Of a DNA stretch of 64,000 bases, positions 8,659 to 17,234 are shown one piece after another. The notes beneath the pieces are model-generated. The model made no database searches and had not been told where the DNA came from. It saw only the letters and a program-made list of their open reading frames with translations. Every line of letters starts with the position of its first letter. Position 1 is the stretch's first letter. Both the position numbers and the translations under genes were made by a program. Source of the DNA: FLUQ01 sp031550605 (GTDB lineage: Bacteria > Desulfobacterota > Desulfovibrionia > Desulfovibrionales > Desulfovibrionaceae); assembly GCA_031550605.1 (NCBI GenBank), contig JAVBOK010000025.1:1-64000 (forward strand). The letters are read 5' to 3'.

Positions 8659-9405
8659 TCAAACCAGGCGCAAACGGGACTGTTCCCCGGCGATCCGCGC
8701 CAATGACTCTTCCACCTGAACAATATCGTTACGCATGAATTCGGCCGCGGCTTCCGCGTCGCCCTTGTCGATGGCGTCAAGAATGTTTTCGTGCATGTGC
8801 AGCACGCGGACGGAAAAATCGCTTTGCGTTTTTAACTGCGTTTTCACATCCCAGAGAACGCTTTCCGCAAAATCGTGCAGCAGCATCCAGATGGGATTCT
8901 CCGTGGCCTGCACGATGCGGGCGTGAAAGGCGATTTCCAGGCGGCGCAGGCGGGACAGGTCGTCGCCGCGTTCAATGGCGCTGCGGCAGTTGTCGAGGAT
9001 GTCATGCAGATCAAGCTTGTCCTCGGGCAGCATGTGCGCGGCCGCATGCATGGCCGCGCCCGGCTCCAGTGCGAGGCGCACCTCGGTGATGTGATTCAGG
9101 CTGAAATCTTTGCCGTACAGAAAATTGCTGAGCGAAGACCGGGCGACCTTGAGGTCCACTTCTGAAACAAAAGCTCCGCCGCCAAGCCCCGCGCGGATTT
9201 TCAGCAGGCCCATGGTTTCCAGCGCGCACAGCGCTTCGCGCATGGTCTGGCGGCTGACGCCGAAATACCGCATCAATTCGGGTTCCGAAGGCAGCTTCTG
9301 CCCTGCCTCCAGATCCTTTTCAAGAATGGCGTGGCGGATTTTGTCGATGATCTGCTGTGATGCCTTTTGAGGCTTGATCAGATCAGGTGTGCCTTTGGTG
9401 AACAT
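8659..9405 (-). CDS. FadR/GntR family transcriptional regulator (FCD domain)
   Basis: A 248-residue repressor-type regulator. Residues 15-85 form a winged helix of the GntR kind (LPSEPELMRYFGVSRQTMREAL is the helix-turn-helix), and the rest is an all-helical FCD ligand-binding domain containing the metal/ligand histidines in IAFHARIVQATEN and MHENILDAI. The start is ATG at 9405, six bases after GGGAG; the longer in-frame version upstream lacks a ribosome binding site. It is the first gene of the minus-strand catabolic cluster, with a 54-base gap before the dehydrogenase gene, so it most likely senses an intermediate of that pathway and controls its own operon. Confidence 0.92.
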   Translation of the reverse strand: MFTKGTPDLIKPQKASQQIIDKIRHAILEKDLEAGQKLPSEPELMRYFGVSRQTMREALCALETMGLLKIRAGLGGGAFVSEVDLKVARSSLSNFLYGKDFSLNHITEVRLALEPGAAMHAAAHMLPEDKLDLHDILDNCRSAIERGDDLSRLRRLEIAFHARIVQATENPIWMLLHDFAESVLWDVKTQLKTQSDFSVRVLHMHENILDAIDKGDAEAAAEFMRNDIVQVEESLARIAGEQSRLRLV

Positions 9406-9455
9406 ACGCGCTCCCGCATACGGCCGGCCCGCCATATCCGGCGGGCACGGCTATT

Positions 9456-9504
9456 GCGATAGCGCAGTTCAAAACAGTCTGTCAATAAATTAGTATACTA
9501 TTTT
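9456..9504 (-). promoter_or_regulatory. Candidate promoter and operator of the catabolic cluster
   Basis: On the minus strand a perfect TTGACA lies at 9485-9480, followed after 18 bases by a weak TATCGC at 9461-9456. Directly upstream, 9491-9500 is the perfect palindrome TAGTATACTA inside an A/T-rich stretch; its GT..AC core resembles operators of FadR-type regulators, although the half-site spacing is one base shorter than the textbook form. It is the only strongly A/T-rich stretch between mgtE and the regulator gene. Confidence 0.4.
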
Positions 9505-9536
9505 GACGGGAAACGGAAAAGCAAAAACGGGCTGTT

Positions 9537-10910
9537 TTATACCAGGAACAGGGTCGCCAGGCTCAGAAAAAAGAAAAACCCGGCCCCGTCGGTGATGGTG
9601 GTCAAAAAGATGCTGGAAGCCTGCGCCGGGTCGCGCCCAAGGGCTTTCAGACACAGGGGGATGGATGCCCCGGCCAGAGCGCCCAGGATCATGTCCGCGA
9701 CCAGGGCCGCGACCATGACCGTGGGAATGGAGACGGTGCCGGTGAAAAAATGCACCGCCACCCAGACCAGCGCGCCTACGATCAGCCCGTTGATCAGGCT
9801 GATCTTGCCTTCGCGCCAGACCGCACGCCATGCTTTTTTCCGCTCGAACCCTTCCGTGGCCAGTTGGCGAATCATCACCGCCAGGGCCTGCTGGCCCGTG
9901 TTTCCCGCCTGGTTGGCCACCATGGGCATAAATACCGCCAGAAGCGCCATCTGCTCGATAGTGCCGCCAAACAGGTACACCACGGCGGCGGACAGGGCGG
10001 AATTGACCATGTTCAGCACCAGCCAGGGCAAACGCATGCCCACCGAGGTAAGCCAGGGTGTGTCCACAGTTTCATCCTGGCCCGCGCCGACCATGCCCAG
10101 CATGTCTTCGCTGGCCAGATCCTGCACAATGTCCATCACGTCGTCATGCGTGACCACGCCCAGGAATTTGCCCCCGGCGTCCACAACGGGCAGGGCCATA
10201 AAATTGTAGTGGGTCATGACCCTGGCGATTTCCTCACGCTCTTCGCCGACCCCGACGGAAACCACGTTCTGCCCGGCGATGCGGTCCGCCAGCAGCGTTC
10301 CCGGCCGGGAAAGGAGCAGGTCGCGCAGGGACAAAACCCCGACCAGACGCGTGTCGTCGTCAACAATGTAGGCGTAATAGGGGATTTCCTTGTCCTCTAT
10401 CTCCCGCCGCATCTTGGTGATGGCCTGGTCCACGGTCAGGCTCTGTTCCAGAATGAACACTTCCGTGTTCATGACCCCGCCCGCCGTGTCCGGGTCGTAG
10501 GCCATCAGGGTGCGGATTTCCGCCGCGTCGTCCGTGTCCAGGCTGTTCAGCAATTCGTCGCGGTGATCTTCTTCCAGTTCATCCAGAACGTCCGCCGCGT
10601 CGTCGGGCGACATGGCGGCCAGCAACTGGCCGGCGTGTTCCTGATCCAGCGATTCCAGGATTTCGACCCGCACATGCTCGTCAAGTTCCGCCAGCGCTTC
10701 GGCGGCTTCTTCCACGGGCATGGCGGCCAGCAGGCCGACCTGGCCTTCCAGGGACAGCTGTTCCAAATGTTCCGCAACGTCCGCCGGGTGCACGAAATCG
10801 CCCGCCGGCGGCGCATCCGGGAAAAAAGCCGGGGTATTTTCCTGAACGGGGGAGTGGGGCTTGGCTATCTGGTCACGGTCGCCGGCCTGGGGGGGAGTGA
10901 TTTCGGACAT
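9537..10910 (-). CDS. mgtE: Magnesium transporter MgtE
   Basis: A 457-residue inner-membrane Mg2+ channel. An acidic N-terminal superhelical domain (about 50-160, with repeats such as MSPDDAADVLDELEEDHRDELL) is followed by two CBS domains (about 165-290; MTHYNFMALPVVDAGGKFLGVV) and five transmembrane segments, including the conserved MPMVANQAGNTGQQALAVMIR that lines the pore. The start ATG at 10910 has an AGGGG ribosome binding site; an in-frame ATG ten codons earlier lacks one. In this family the cytosolic domains close the pore when internal magnesium is high. It is transcribed divergently from nadC and is not obviously linked in function to its neighbours. Confidence 0.95.
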   Translation of the reverse strand: MSEITPPQAGDRDQIAKPHSPVQENTPAFFPDAPPAGDFVHPADVAEHLEQLSLEGQVGLLAAMPVEEAAEALAELDEHVRVEILESLDQEHAGQLLAAMSPDDAADVLDELEEDHRDELLNSLDTDDAAEIRTLMAYDPDTAGGVMNTEVFILEQSLTVDQAITKMRREIEDKEIPYYAYIVDDDTRLVGVLSLRDLLLSRPGTLLADRIAGQNVVSVGVGEEREEIARVMTHYNFMALPVVDAGGKFLGVVTHDDVMDIVQDLASEDMLGMVGAGQDETVDTPWLTSVGMRLPWLVLNMVNSALSAAVVYLFGGTIEQMALLAVFMPMVANQAGNTGQQALAVMIRQLATEGFERKKAWRAVWREGKISLINGLIVGALVWVAVHFFTGTVSIPTVMVAALVADMILGALAGASIPLCLKALGRDPAQASSIFLTTITDGAGFFFFLSLATLFLV

Positions 10911-11076
10911 AAAAGCCCCTGAAAAAAGAAGGCTGCTCAAAAAATCGCCGCCGCGCCCCTGGCGATCGTTTCTTGACGAAAAAGGGCAAGCCCCCTACAA
11001 AGGACGGCGGAACTTCTTCGGCGACGTCGGCTACGGCCCTGTGCTCTATCACCTTATGCCCCCTTCTTACAATACC

Positions 11077-11967
11077 ATGCCAGACGATTCATTTGAAAAT
11101 TTTTTTGACGGCGAGGCGCGACGCCATCTGTACGCCGCGCTGACCCTCGCCCTGCACGAGGACGGCCAGGACCTGACATCAAGCGCGGTGTTCAACGCCG
11201 CGCAAACCTTGTCCGCCCATATCGTCGCAAAAGCCGACGCGGTTGTCGCGGGGCTGCCGCTGGTCCCCATCATCCTGGCGGAAGCGCTGCCGGAAAAGGA
11301 AAGCGCCCTGTGTTCCTGCGAATTTCTTGCCGCCGACGGCGACAGGGTCGTTTCCGGCACAACCCTGGTCCGCATGGCGGGCGGCGCGCGCCGTATCCTG
11401 AAAGCGGAACGGGTCATACTGAATTTTCTCTGCCACCTGTCCGGCATCGCCACCCTGACCGCCCGCTATGTGGACGCATTGGCCGGCACCGGCATCACCC
11501 TGCTGGATACCCGCAAAACCCTGCCGGGCCTGCGGTATCCCGAAAAATACGCCGTGCTGATGGGCGGAGCGAAAAATCATCGCCGCAATCTGACCGAACT
11601 TCTGATGCTGAAAGACAACCACATCGACATGGCCGGGTCCATTACGCGGGCCGTCGCCGCGTTGCGCGCCGCCTATGCGCCCTGCCCGCCCATCGAGGTA
11701 GAATGCCGCACCATGGATGAAGTGCGCGAGGCCGTCGCCTGCGACGTCAACTGGATCATGTTCGACAACATGAGCCCCGGCCAGATACAGGAAGCCCTGA
11801 CCCTGGTGCCCCGCCGCATCGCCACGGAAATCAGCGGCGGCGTGGACCTGGACAACATCGGCCGCTATGCCGAAGCCGGCAGGGCCGGCCTGACCTACAT
11901 CTCCGTGGGGCGTCTGACGCATTCCGCCCCTTTTGCGGACTGCAGCATGCGCATCACCAAAAATTGA
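11077..11967 (+). CDS. nadC: Nicotinate-nucleotide pyrophosphorylase (carboxylating)
   Basis: This enzyme converts quinolinate and phosphoribosyl pyrophosphate to nicotinate mononucleotide, CO2 and pyrophosphate in de novo NAD synthesis. The 296-residue protein has the N-terminal open-faced domain (TLALHEDGQDLTS) and the barrel with LLDTRKTLPGLRYPEKYAV, GGAKNHRRNLTE and LMLKDNHI, which supply the phosphate and quinolinate contacts, and a late VECRTMDEV segment. I chose ATG at 11077 because the sequence MPDDSFENFFDGEA fits the family's usual start; ATG at 11056 is an alternative, and neither has a good ribosome binding site. nadA follows after 13 bases. Confidence 0.95.
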   Translation: MPDDSFENFFDGEARRHLYAALTLALHEDGQDLTSSAVFNAAQTLSAHIVAKADAVVAGLPLVPIILAEALPEKESALCSCEFLAADGDRVVSGTTLVRMAGGARRILKAERVILNFLCHLSGIATLTARYVDALAGTGITLLDTRKTLPGLRYPEKYAVLMGGAKNHRRNLTELLMLKDNHIDMAGSITRAVAALRAAYAPCPPIEVECRTMDEVREAVACDVNWIMFDNMSPGQIQEALTLVPRRIATEISGGVDLDNIGRYAEAGRAGLTYISVGRLTHSAPFADCSMRITKN

Positions 11968-11980
11968 CGCGAGACCTATC

Positions 11981-13045
11981 GTGAAAGAACTGAACATCTC
12001 CGATCCGCTGGCCGTGGCCGCGCGGATTGAAGCGCTACGCAAGGAACTGGGCCCGCGTCTGGTCATTCTGGGCCACCATTACCAGGATGACACGATTATC
12101 CGCCACACCGACATGCAGGGCGATTCGCTGGAACTGGCCCGCGGAATCACGGATATCCATGCCGAACACATTGTGTTCTGCGGCGTGTATTTCATGGCGG
12201 AGTCGGCCGCCCTGCTGGCCCGGCCGGGGCAGAAGGTGTACCTGCCGGAAATGACGGCCAACTGCGTCATGGCCCAGATGGCCCCGGCGGACCTGGTTGA
12301 CACCGTGATGCGGACGCTGTCGCGGCGTCGCCGGATCATCCCGCTGGCTTACGTCAATTCCTCCCTGGCGGTCAAAGCCGTGGCCGGAAAGCACGGCGGA
12401 TCCGTCTGCACCTCGGCCAACGCGCAAAACATGCTGACGTGGGCACTGGAACAGGGCGACGCCGTTCTCTTTCTGCCGGACAAGAACCTGGCTTGGAACA
12501 GCGCCGACATCCTGGGCCTGCCCGAAAGCGACCGCCATATGTTGAACATCCGCGGCGGCGGCAAGGAAATGGACCCGGACGCGGCGGACAAGGCCCGTCT
12601 GATCATGTGGCCGGGCAGTTGCGCCATCCATGCCCGCTTCAACACGCGCCAGATCGAAAGCCGCCGCGAACAATACCCCGGCCTGCGCGTGGTGGTGCAT
12701 CCGGAATGTTCCCCGGCTGTGGTGGCCCGTTCCGACGCGGCCGGGTCCACGGCCTTCATCATCAACTGCATGAAGGACGCGCCCGACGGCGCGGTCATCG
12801 CCGTGGGCACGGAAATCAATCTGGTGGAACGGCTGGCGGAACGCCACAAGGACCGGCTGCGCGTCATCCCGCTGGTGGAAAGCGAATGTTCGCACATGGA
12901 CCGCACCAGGCCGGCGCAGCTTCTGGCCACCCTGGAATCCATCGCCGCCCCGCGGGGCACGCGGCCGCCGACGCTGATCAGCATCGACCCGTCCGTCGCG
13001 GCCGGCGCCAGGACGGCTCTGGAACGCATGCTGGCGATGCGCTGA
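11981..13045 (+). CDS. nadA: Quinolinate synthase
   Basis: NadA condenses iminoaspartate with dihydroxyacetone phosphate to give quinolinate, using a [4Fe-4S] cluster. Conserved segments include LGHHYQDDTIIRHTDMQGDS, TANCVMAQM (first cluster cysteine), YVNSS, VVVHPECSP (second) and a third cysteine in SECSHM, a slightly unusual context for that ligand. Translation most likely starts at GTG 11981, 13 bases after the nadC stop; an upstream in-frame ATG lies inside nadC. At 354 residues the length is normal. The product feeds NadC directly, so the pair is a short NAD-synthesis operon. The aspartate oxidase NadB is not in the window. Confidence 0.95.
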   Translation: MKELNISDPLAVAARIEALRKELGPRLVILGHHYQDDTIIRHTDMQGDSLELARGITDIHAEHIVFCGVYFMAESAALLARPGQKVYLPEMTANCVMAQMAPADLVDTVMRTLSRRRRIIPLAYVNSSLAVKAVAGKHGGSVCTSANAQNMLTWALEQGDAVLFLPDKNLAWNSADILGLPESDRHMLNIRGGGKEMDPDAADKARLIMWPGSCAIHARFNTRQIESRREQYPGLRVVVHPECSPAVVARSDAAGSTAFIINCMKDAPDGAVIAVGTEINLVERLAERHKDRLRVIPLVESECSHMDRTRPAQLLATLESIAAPRGTRPPTLISIDPSVAAGARTALERMLAMR

Positions 13046-13067
13046 AGCGGCACCGTCCCTCCGCGGA

Positions 13068-13094
13068 CGGATGCGTTGTCGCGCCGCGCATCCG
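13068..13094. terminator. Hairpin between convergent nadA and histidine kinase genes
   Basis: Eight-base arms (cggatgcg / cgcatccg) with an 11-base loop lie in the 76-base gap between two genes that converge. A second, overlapping small stem (13053-13058 with 13065-13070) is also possible. There is no clear T run, so the terminator call is tentative. Confidence 0.4.
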
Positions 13095-13121
13095 CCGGGA
13101 CGTTTCCACGGGAAAAACTCC

Positions 13122-14807
13122 TCAGGCCGGCGTCCGCCCTCCGGCATCGCCCAAAAAAGCCGCGAGGGTCCGCAGCATGACGTCCACGTTGACGGGTTTG
13201 GCCAGATGCCCGTTCATGCCGACGGCCAGCGCCTTGTCGATATCTTCGCGGTAGGCGTTTGCCGTCATGGCGAGAATCGGAACGGAGCGCGCATCCTCGC
13301 GGAGCAGGCCGCGGATTTTCCGCGTGGCCTCATACCCGTCCATATCCGGCATCTGGATGTCCATAAGCACCAAATCATAGTGCCCGTCAGGGGACACGGT
13401 AAACATATCCAGTGCCTGCCGCCCGTTCTCGGCTTCATCAATCCCCACCTTCGTCGGGCCGAGAATTTCCCGCAGAATAAGCCGATTGATATCAATATCT
13501 TCCGCCAGAAGGATCCGTTTTCCCACCAAGTTCAGGTCGCAGGCCCGGTTTTCGGCGTCGTTTTTCGGCTCCACGCCGGTTTTGGAAAAGTCCAGTTCGA
13601 AAGTGAAAACGGAACCTTTGTCCAACTCGCTGCGCACCGCAATCCGCCCGCCCATGAGAGAGACAAGGTTCTGGCTGATGGCAAGCCCCAGCCCCGTCCC
13701 GCCGAACCGGGCCGCGATGCTGTTGTCCGCCTGCTCAAAGGCCATGAAAAGCCGGTCCATCTGCTCTTCGGACATGCCGATGCCGCTGTCCGACAGGGTA
13801 AAGGCCAGGCGCAACGCGGCGGGCTTTTCCTCCGCAACCGCGACGTGAAAGCCGATCGTCCCTTCCGGCGGCGTAAATTTGACGGAATTGCCCAGAAGAT
13901 TCAGCAACACCTGGTTGAGGCGCAGCTTGTCCCCAAGAAGATGCACATCCGGCAATGCCGTTATATTGTGCTCAAAACGGATGTATTTGTCCTTGCAACG
14001 CTGTGAAATAATGCTGACTACCTCGGACAGGTTGGAAACGAGATGGAACGGCTCTTCCAATATCCCGAACTTCCCCGATTCTATTTTCGCCATGTCCAGA
14101 ACGGCGTTGACAATCCCGAGCAGATGGAAAGAAGCCGTTTCTATCTCGTCAAGAGAACGCAGGGCCTTTTCCGGATCGCGGATCGAATTGCGCGCAATAT
14201 AGGTCATGCCCGTGATCGCGTTCAGCGGGGTGCGTATTTCGTGGCTCATCCGCGCCAGAAATTCGCTTTTCGCTTTCGACGCTTCCCGCGCCGCCGCCTC
14301 CATGGCCTTTCGTTCAGTAATGTCGCGGGCTATGCCCATGACGCCGAAAACCTCGCCATTGCGGACAAGCGGGGTCTTTATGGTCTCAAAAAGCCGCGAT
14401 TCGCCGTGGTACGGGGAGTATATGCGTTCTTCAACGACATGCAATTCCCTTGATTCCATAACTTTCTTGTCCGCCTGCAGATAAGCTTCATAAATATCGG
14501 GCCGCAGCCCGAACAGCATGGCGTCGTTTTTGCCGATGACCTCCTCCAGAGGCAGGTTGACATATCGGGCGTAGGTATTGCTGCAATGCGTGAAATAGCC
14601 GTTTACGTCCTTGCAGAAAACAATGTCTGGAATGGAAGCAAAGATTGTCGACAGAGTCGCTTCCTGCAACTCAAGCTCATGCGCGCGTTGCGCGAAAAAA
14701 CCTTTTGGATCGTCGCGCAACAGCCTGTATTTACGGTAAAGAATAAACAACGCCGCAAGCAGAAGCGCGAAAGCTCCCGAAAACAGCCATATCGCTACCG
14801 TCTGCAT
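13122..14807 (-). CDS. Hybrid sensor histidine kinase (TM-PAS-HisKA-HATPase-REC)
   Basis: A 561-residue inner-membrane signalling protein. One transmembrane helix lies at about 5-25, a PAS domain at about 48-165 (ending in the PAC phrase GVMGIARDITERK), a dimerisation domain with the phospho-acceptor His189 in MSHEIRTPLNAI, an ATPase domain at about 290-415 (LNLLGNSVKFT, DSGIGMS, GGTGLGLAIS) and a C-terminal receiver domain with acceptor aspartate in LVLMDIQMPDMDG and switch lysine in HLAKPVN. With only a tiny periplasmic tail, it probably senses through PAS. No output regulator or phosphotransfer protein is adjacent. The start has an AAGGAA ribosome binding site. Confidence 0.93.
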   Translation of the reverse strand: MQTVAIWLFSGAFALLLAALFILYRKYRLLRDDPKGFFAQRAHELELQEATLSTIFASIPDIVFCKDVNGYFTHCSNTYARYVNLPLEEVIGKNDAMLFGLRPDIYEAYLQADKKVMESRELHVVEERIYSPYHGESRLFETIKTPLVRNGEVFGVMGIARDITERKAMEAAAREASKAKSEFLARMSHEIRTPLNAITGMTYIARNSIRDPEKALRSLDEIETASFHLLGIVNAVLDMAKIESGKFGILEEPFHLVSNLSEVVSIISQRCKDKYIRFEHNITALPDVHLLGDKLRLNQVLLNLLGNSVKFTPPEGTIGFHVAVAEEKPAALRLAFTLSDSGIGMSEEQMDRLFMAFEQADNSIAARFGGTGLGLAISQNLVSLMGGRIAVRSELDKGSVFTFELDFSKTGVEPKNDAENRACDLNLVGKRILLAEDIDINRLILREILGPTKVGIDEAENGRQALDMFTVSPDGHYDLVLMDIQMPDMDGYEATRKIRGLLREDARSVPILAMTANAYREDIDKALAVGMNGHLAKPVNVDVMLRTLAAFLGDAGGRTPA

Positions 14808-15192
14808 CGCCGATTCCTTTTCCCGCCGAAAAAACGACGGAACATGTCGCCCCCGGAATTCCGTATTTCACACAATATTCTCCATCGCGTACAACAGACG
14901 CCCGTGGCAGACTTTTGCAACATAATTCTTCCGTTGTAAAGCAAAAGAGCCATCCTTCGTTCTCCCGCACGGACGCGGCCGGACGCATGGCGGCCGTTTT
15001 ATCGCGGATGCCTGTTCATTGCCGTCCGGTGAACAATTGGCTTGCCGCAAGACAGGGTTCCGCCGGGAATAAAGAAGCGGACGGATATCCCTTGCGCATT
15101 CATCGCCGGACTGAGGTCCCTGTTTACTCGCACCCGCGGGACTGATACTGTGCATCTGCCTCTCCCACCACAACCCAACGGAGAATGACAGC
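14808..15192. other. Divergent intergenic region, nothing firm found
   Basis: This 385-base gap separates the minus-strand kinase gene from the plus-strand cupin gene and must hold promoters for both. I see a modestly A/T-rich patch around 14905-14945 but no convincing -35/-10 pair, operator, RNA gene or small reading frame with a ribosome binding site. Confidence 0.3.
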
Positions 15193-15639
15193 ATGCGCAA
15201 ACCGATCCTTTTTACTCTGGCCGCCGTCTGTTTTCTGACCCTCGCCTTTTCTTTCATCGCGTCAGCCGCGGAACCGCAGCAGATGTACCACAAAAAAGAC
15301 TCCATCACCTGGGATCGGGAAAAAGTGGGACAGGGGGGCGTGGGCACCCTGGCGGGCAAATACCCGTTCAACCGCAACAACGCCCCCAAAGATTTCATCA
15401 TCAGGGAAATCGGCTGGATGACCCTGAAACCCGGCCATTCCATCGGCATGCACAAGCATGAGACCAACGAGGACGCCTACATCATTCTGTCCGGCGAAGG
15501 CGTGTTCATCGACACCGACGGCAAGGAATTCAAGGTGAAGGCCGGCGACACCACCATCGCCCGCAAAGGCCAGGCCCACGCCCTGAAGAACACGGGCAAA
15601 AAGCCGCTGGTGTTCCTCGACGTGGTCGCGGAACGGTAA
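15193..15639 (+). CDS. Exported cupin-domain protein
   Basis: A 148-residue protein with an N-terminal signal peptide (hydrophobic core about 5-25, cleavage near SAAEP), so it should be periplasmic or secreted. The mature part is a single cupin barrel: HSIGMHKHETNEDAYIILSGEGVF matches the first metal-binding motif with two histidines and a glutamate, and KGQAHALKNTGKKPLVFL carries the last histidine. The metal and any enzyme activity are unknown. A GGAG ribosome binding site precedes the ATG and a strong terminator follows, so it is a single-gene transcript. Confidence 0.88.
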   Translation: MRKPILFTLAAVCFLTLAFSFIASAAEPQQMYHKKDSITWDREKVGQGGVGTLAGKYPFNRNNAPKDFIIREIGWMTLKPGHSIGMHKHETNEDAYIILSGEGVFIDTDGKEFKVKAGDTTIARKGQAHALKNTGKKPLVFLDVVAER

Positions 15640-15649
15640 CGACCGACAC

Positions 15650-15682
15650 ACGCTCCCCCTGCCCGGCAGAGGGAGCGTTTTT
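15650..15682 (+). terminator. Rho-independent terminator of the cupin gene
   Basis: An 8-base outer stem (acgctccc / gggagcgt), one mismatch, then a 4-base inner stem (ctgc / gcag) are followed by five T residues, eleven bases after the cupin stop codon. Confidence 0.9.
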
Positions 15683-15694
15683 GCTTCCCCCGTC

Positions 15695-15723
15695 TTGACA
15701 GACGCCGTGCCGGAGTTTAGCAT
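15695..15723 (+). promoter_or_regulatory. Promoter of guaB
   Basis: A perfect TTGACA (15695-15700), a 17-base spacer and TAGCAT (15718-15723) make a sigma-70-type promoter lying just after the cupin terminator. Transcription would start near 15730, about 50 bases before the guaB ATG. Confidence 0.75.
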
Positions 15724-15778
15724 TCCAGATTCTTCACTGCCCGTTTTTCCCCAGTCTTCACCCTTTCGGGAGTCGTAC

Positions 15779-17233
15779 ATGAGCATATCGTTCCGCAAGG
15801 CCCTGACCTTTGATGATATCCTGCTTCAGCCGGCTTTTTCTGAAATCACGCCGGATCAGGTCACGGTCGACACCTGTCTGACCCCTTCCATCACCCTGAA
15901 CATTCCGTTGCTTTCCGCCGCCATGGACACGGTGACGTAAGCGTAAATGGCCATTTCCATGGCAAGAAACGGCGGGGTTGGCGTAGTTCACAAGAACATG
16001 AACATCGAACGCCAGAAACTGGAGGTGGAAAAGGTCAAGAAATCCGAAAGCGGCATGATCACCGACCCGGTGACCATATCCCCCAACAGCACGGTGCGGG
16101 CAGCCCTCGAACTGATGAGCGAATTCCGCGTGTCCGGCCTGCCGGTGGTGCGCGGGTCCAGGCTTGTGGGCATCCTGACCAACCGCGACGTGCGCTTCGT
16201 CAAAGATCTGGAAAGCACCCTGGTCAAAGAGGTGATGACCAGCCGCAAACTGGTCACCGTGCCCGTGGGAACCACCCTGGAAGAAGCGAAAGAGCATCTG
16301 CACAGAAACCGCATTGAAAAGCTGCTGGTGGTCGATTCGGACAAGCGCCTGCGCGGCCTGATCACCATGAAGGACATTGAAAAAATCCGCAAATACCCGG
16401 ATTCGTGCAAGGACGATTCCGGCCGTCTGCGCGTGGGGGCGGCCATCGGCATCGGCGCGGACTGCCTGCCCAGGGCGGAAGCCATGCTGGCCGCCGGGGC
16501 GGACTTTCTGGTGCTTGATTCCGCCCACGGCCATTCGACCAACGTGCTGCAGGGCATTCGCGAAGTGCGCGAAGCGTTCCCCCAATGCCAGCTCGTGGCG
16601 GGCAACGTCGCCACCTACGAAGGGGCCAAGGCCATTCTCAAAGCCGGGGCGGATACGGTAAAGGTCGGCATCGGGCCCGGCTCCATCTGCACCACCCGCA
16701 TCGTGGCCGGCGTGGGCGTGCCCCAGGTCACGGCGGTCATCGACTGCGCCAGGGCCGCCAAAGAAATGGACCGCTGCATCATCGCCGACGGCGGCATCAA
16801 ATTTTCCGGCGACGTCGTCAAAGCGCTGGCCATGGGCGCGCATTCGGTCATGATCGGCAGCCTCTTCGCGGGCAGCGAGGAAAGCCCCGGCGAAACCATC
16901 CTGTACCAGGGCCGCACCTACAAGATTTACCGCGGCATGGGGTCCATAGACGCCATGAAGGAAGGCAGCTCCGACCGCTACTTTCAGGAAAAAAGCAAAA
17001 AGCTGGTGCCGGAAGGCATCGTGTCCCGGGAACCCTATAAAGGACCCGAGCCCGAAAGCCTGTACCAGCTCATCGGCGGGATGCGGTCCGGCATGGGCTA
17101 TGTGGGCGCGAAAAACCTGAAAGAACTGCGCGAAAACACCCAGGCCGTGGAGATCTCGTCCGCCGGCCTGCGCGAAAGCCACGTCCACGACGTCATCATC
17201 ACCAAGGAAGCCCCCAACTATCGGATTGAATAG
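15779..17233 (+). pseudogene. guaB: IMP dehydrogenase, interrupted by two in-frame stop codons
   Basis: IMP dehydrogenase oxidises IMP to XMP, the first step of guanine nucleotide synthesis. The start (ATG 15779, ribosome binding site GGGAG) and the N-terminal segment ALTFDDILLQPAFSE are normal. After SAAMDTVT the codons TAA GCG TAA (15938-15946) appear where the family has Glu-Ser/Ala-Arg/Lys, and the same frame resumes with MAISMARNGGVGVVHKNM. The rest is intact: two CBS domains (about residues 95-215), the catalytic cysteine in GPGSICTTRIVAGVG, the flap region and a normal C-terminus. Single-base changes GAA>TAA and AAA>TAA would explain both stops without a frameshift. Translation could restart at ATG 15947, giving a 428-residue protein lacking the first active-site loop. 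Sequencing or assembly error remains possible. Confidence 0.9.
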
Positions 17234-17234
17234 C

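Noticed and set aside
15938..15946. Reassignment of TAA as a sense codon to explain guaB
   Set aside because: Many intact genes here end in TAA at the expected place (for example the cupin gene, guaA and the Sel1-repeat gene), so TAA is a normal stop codon.
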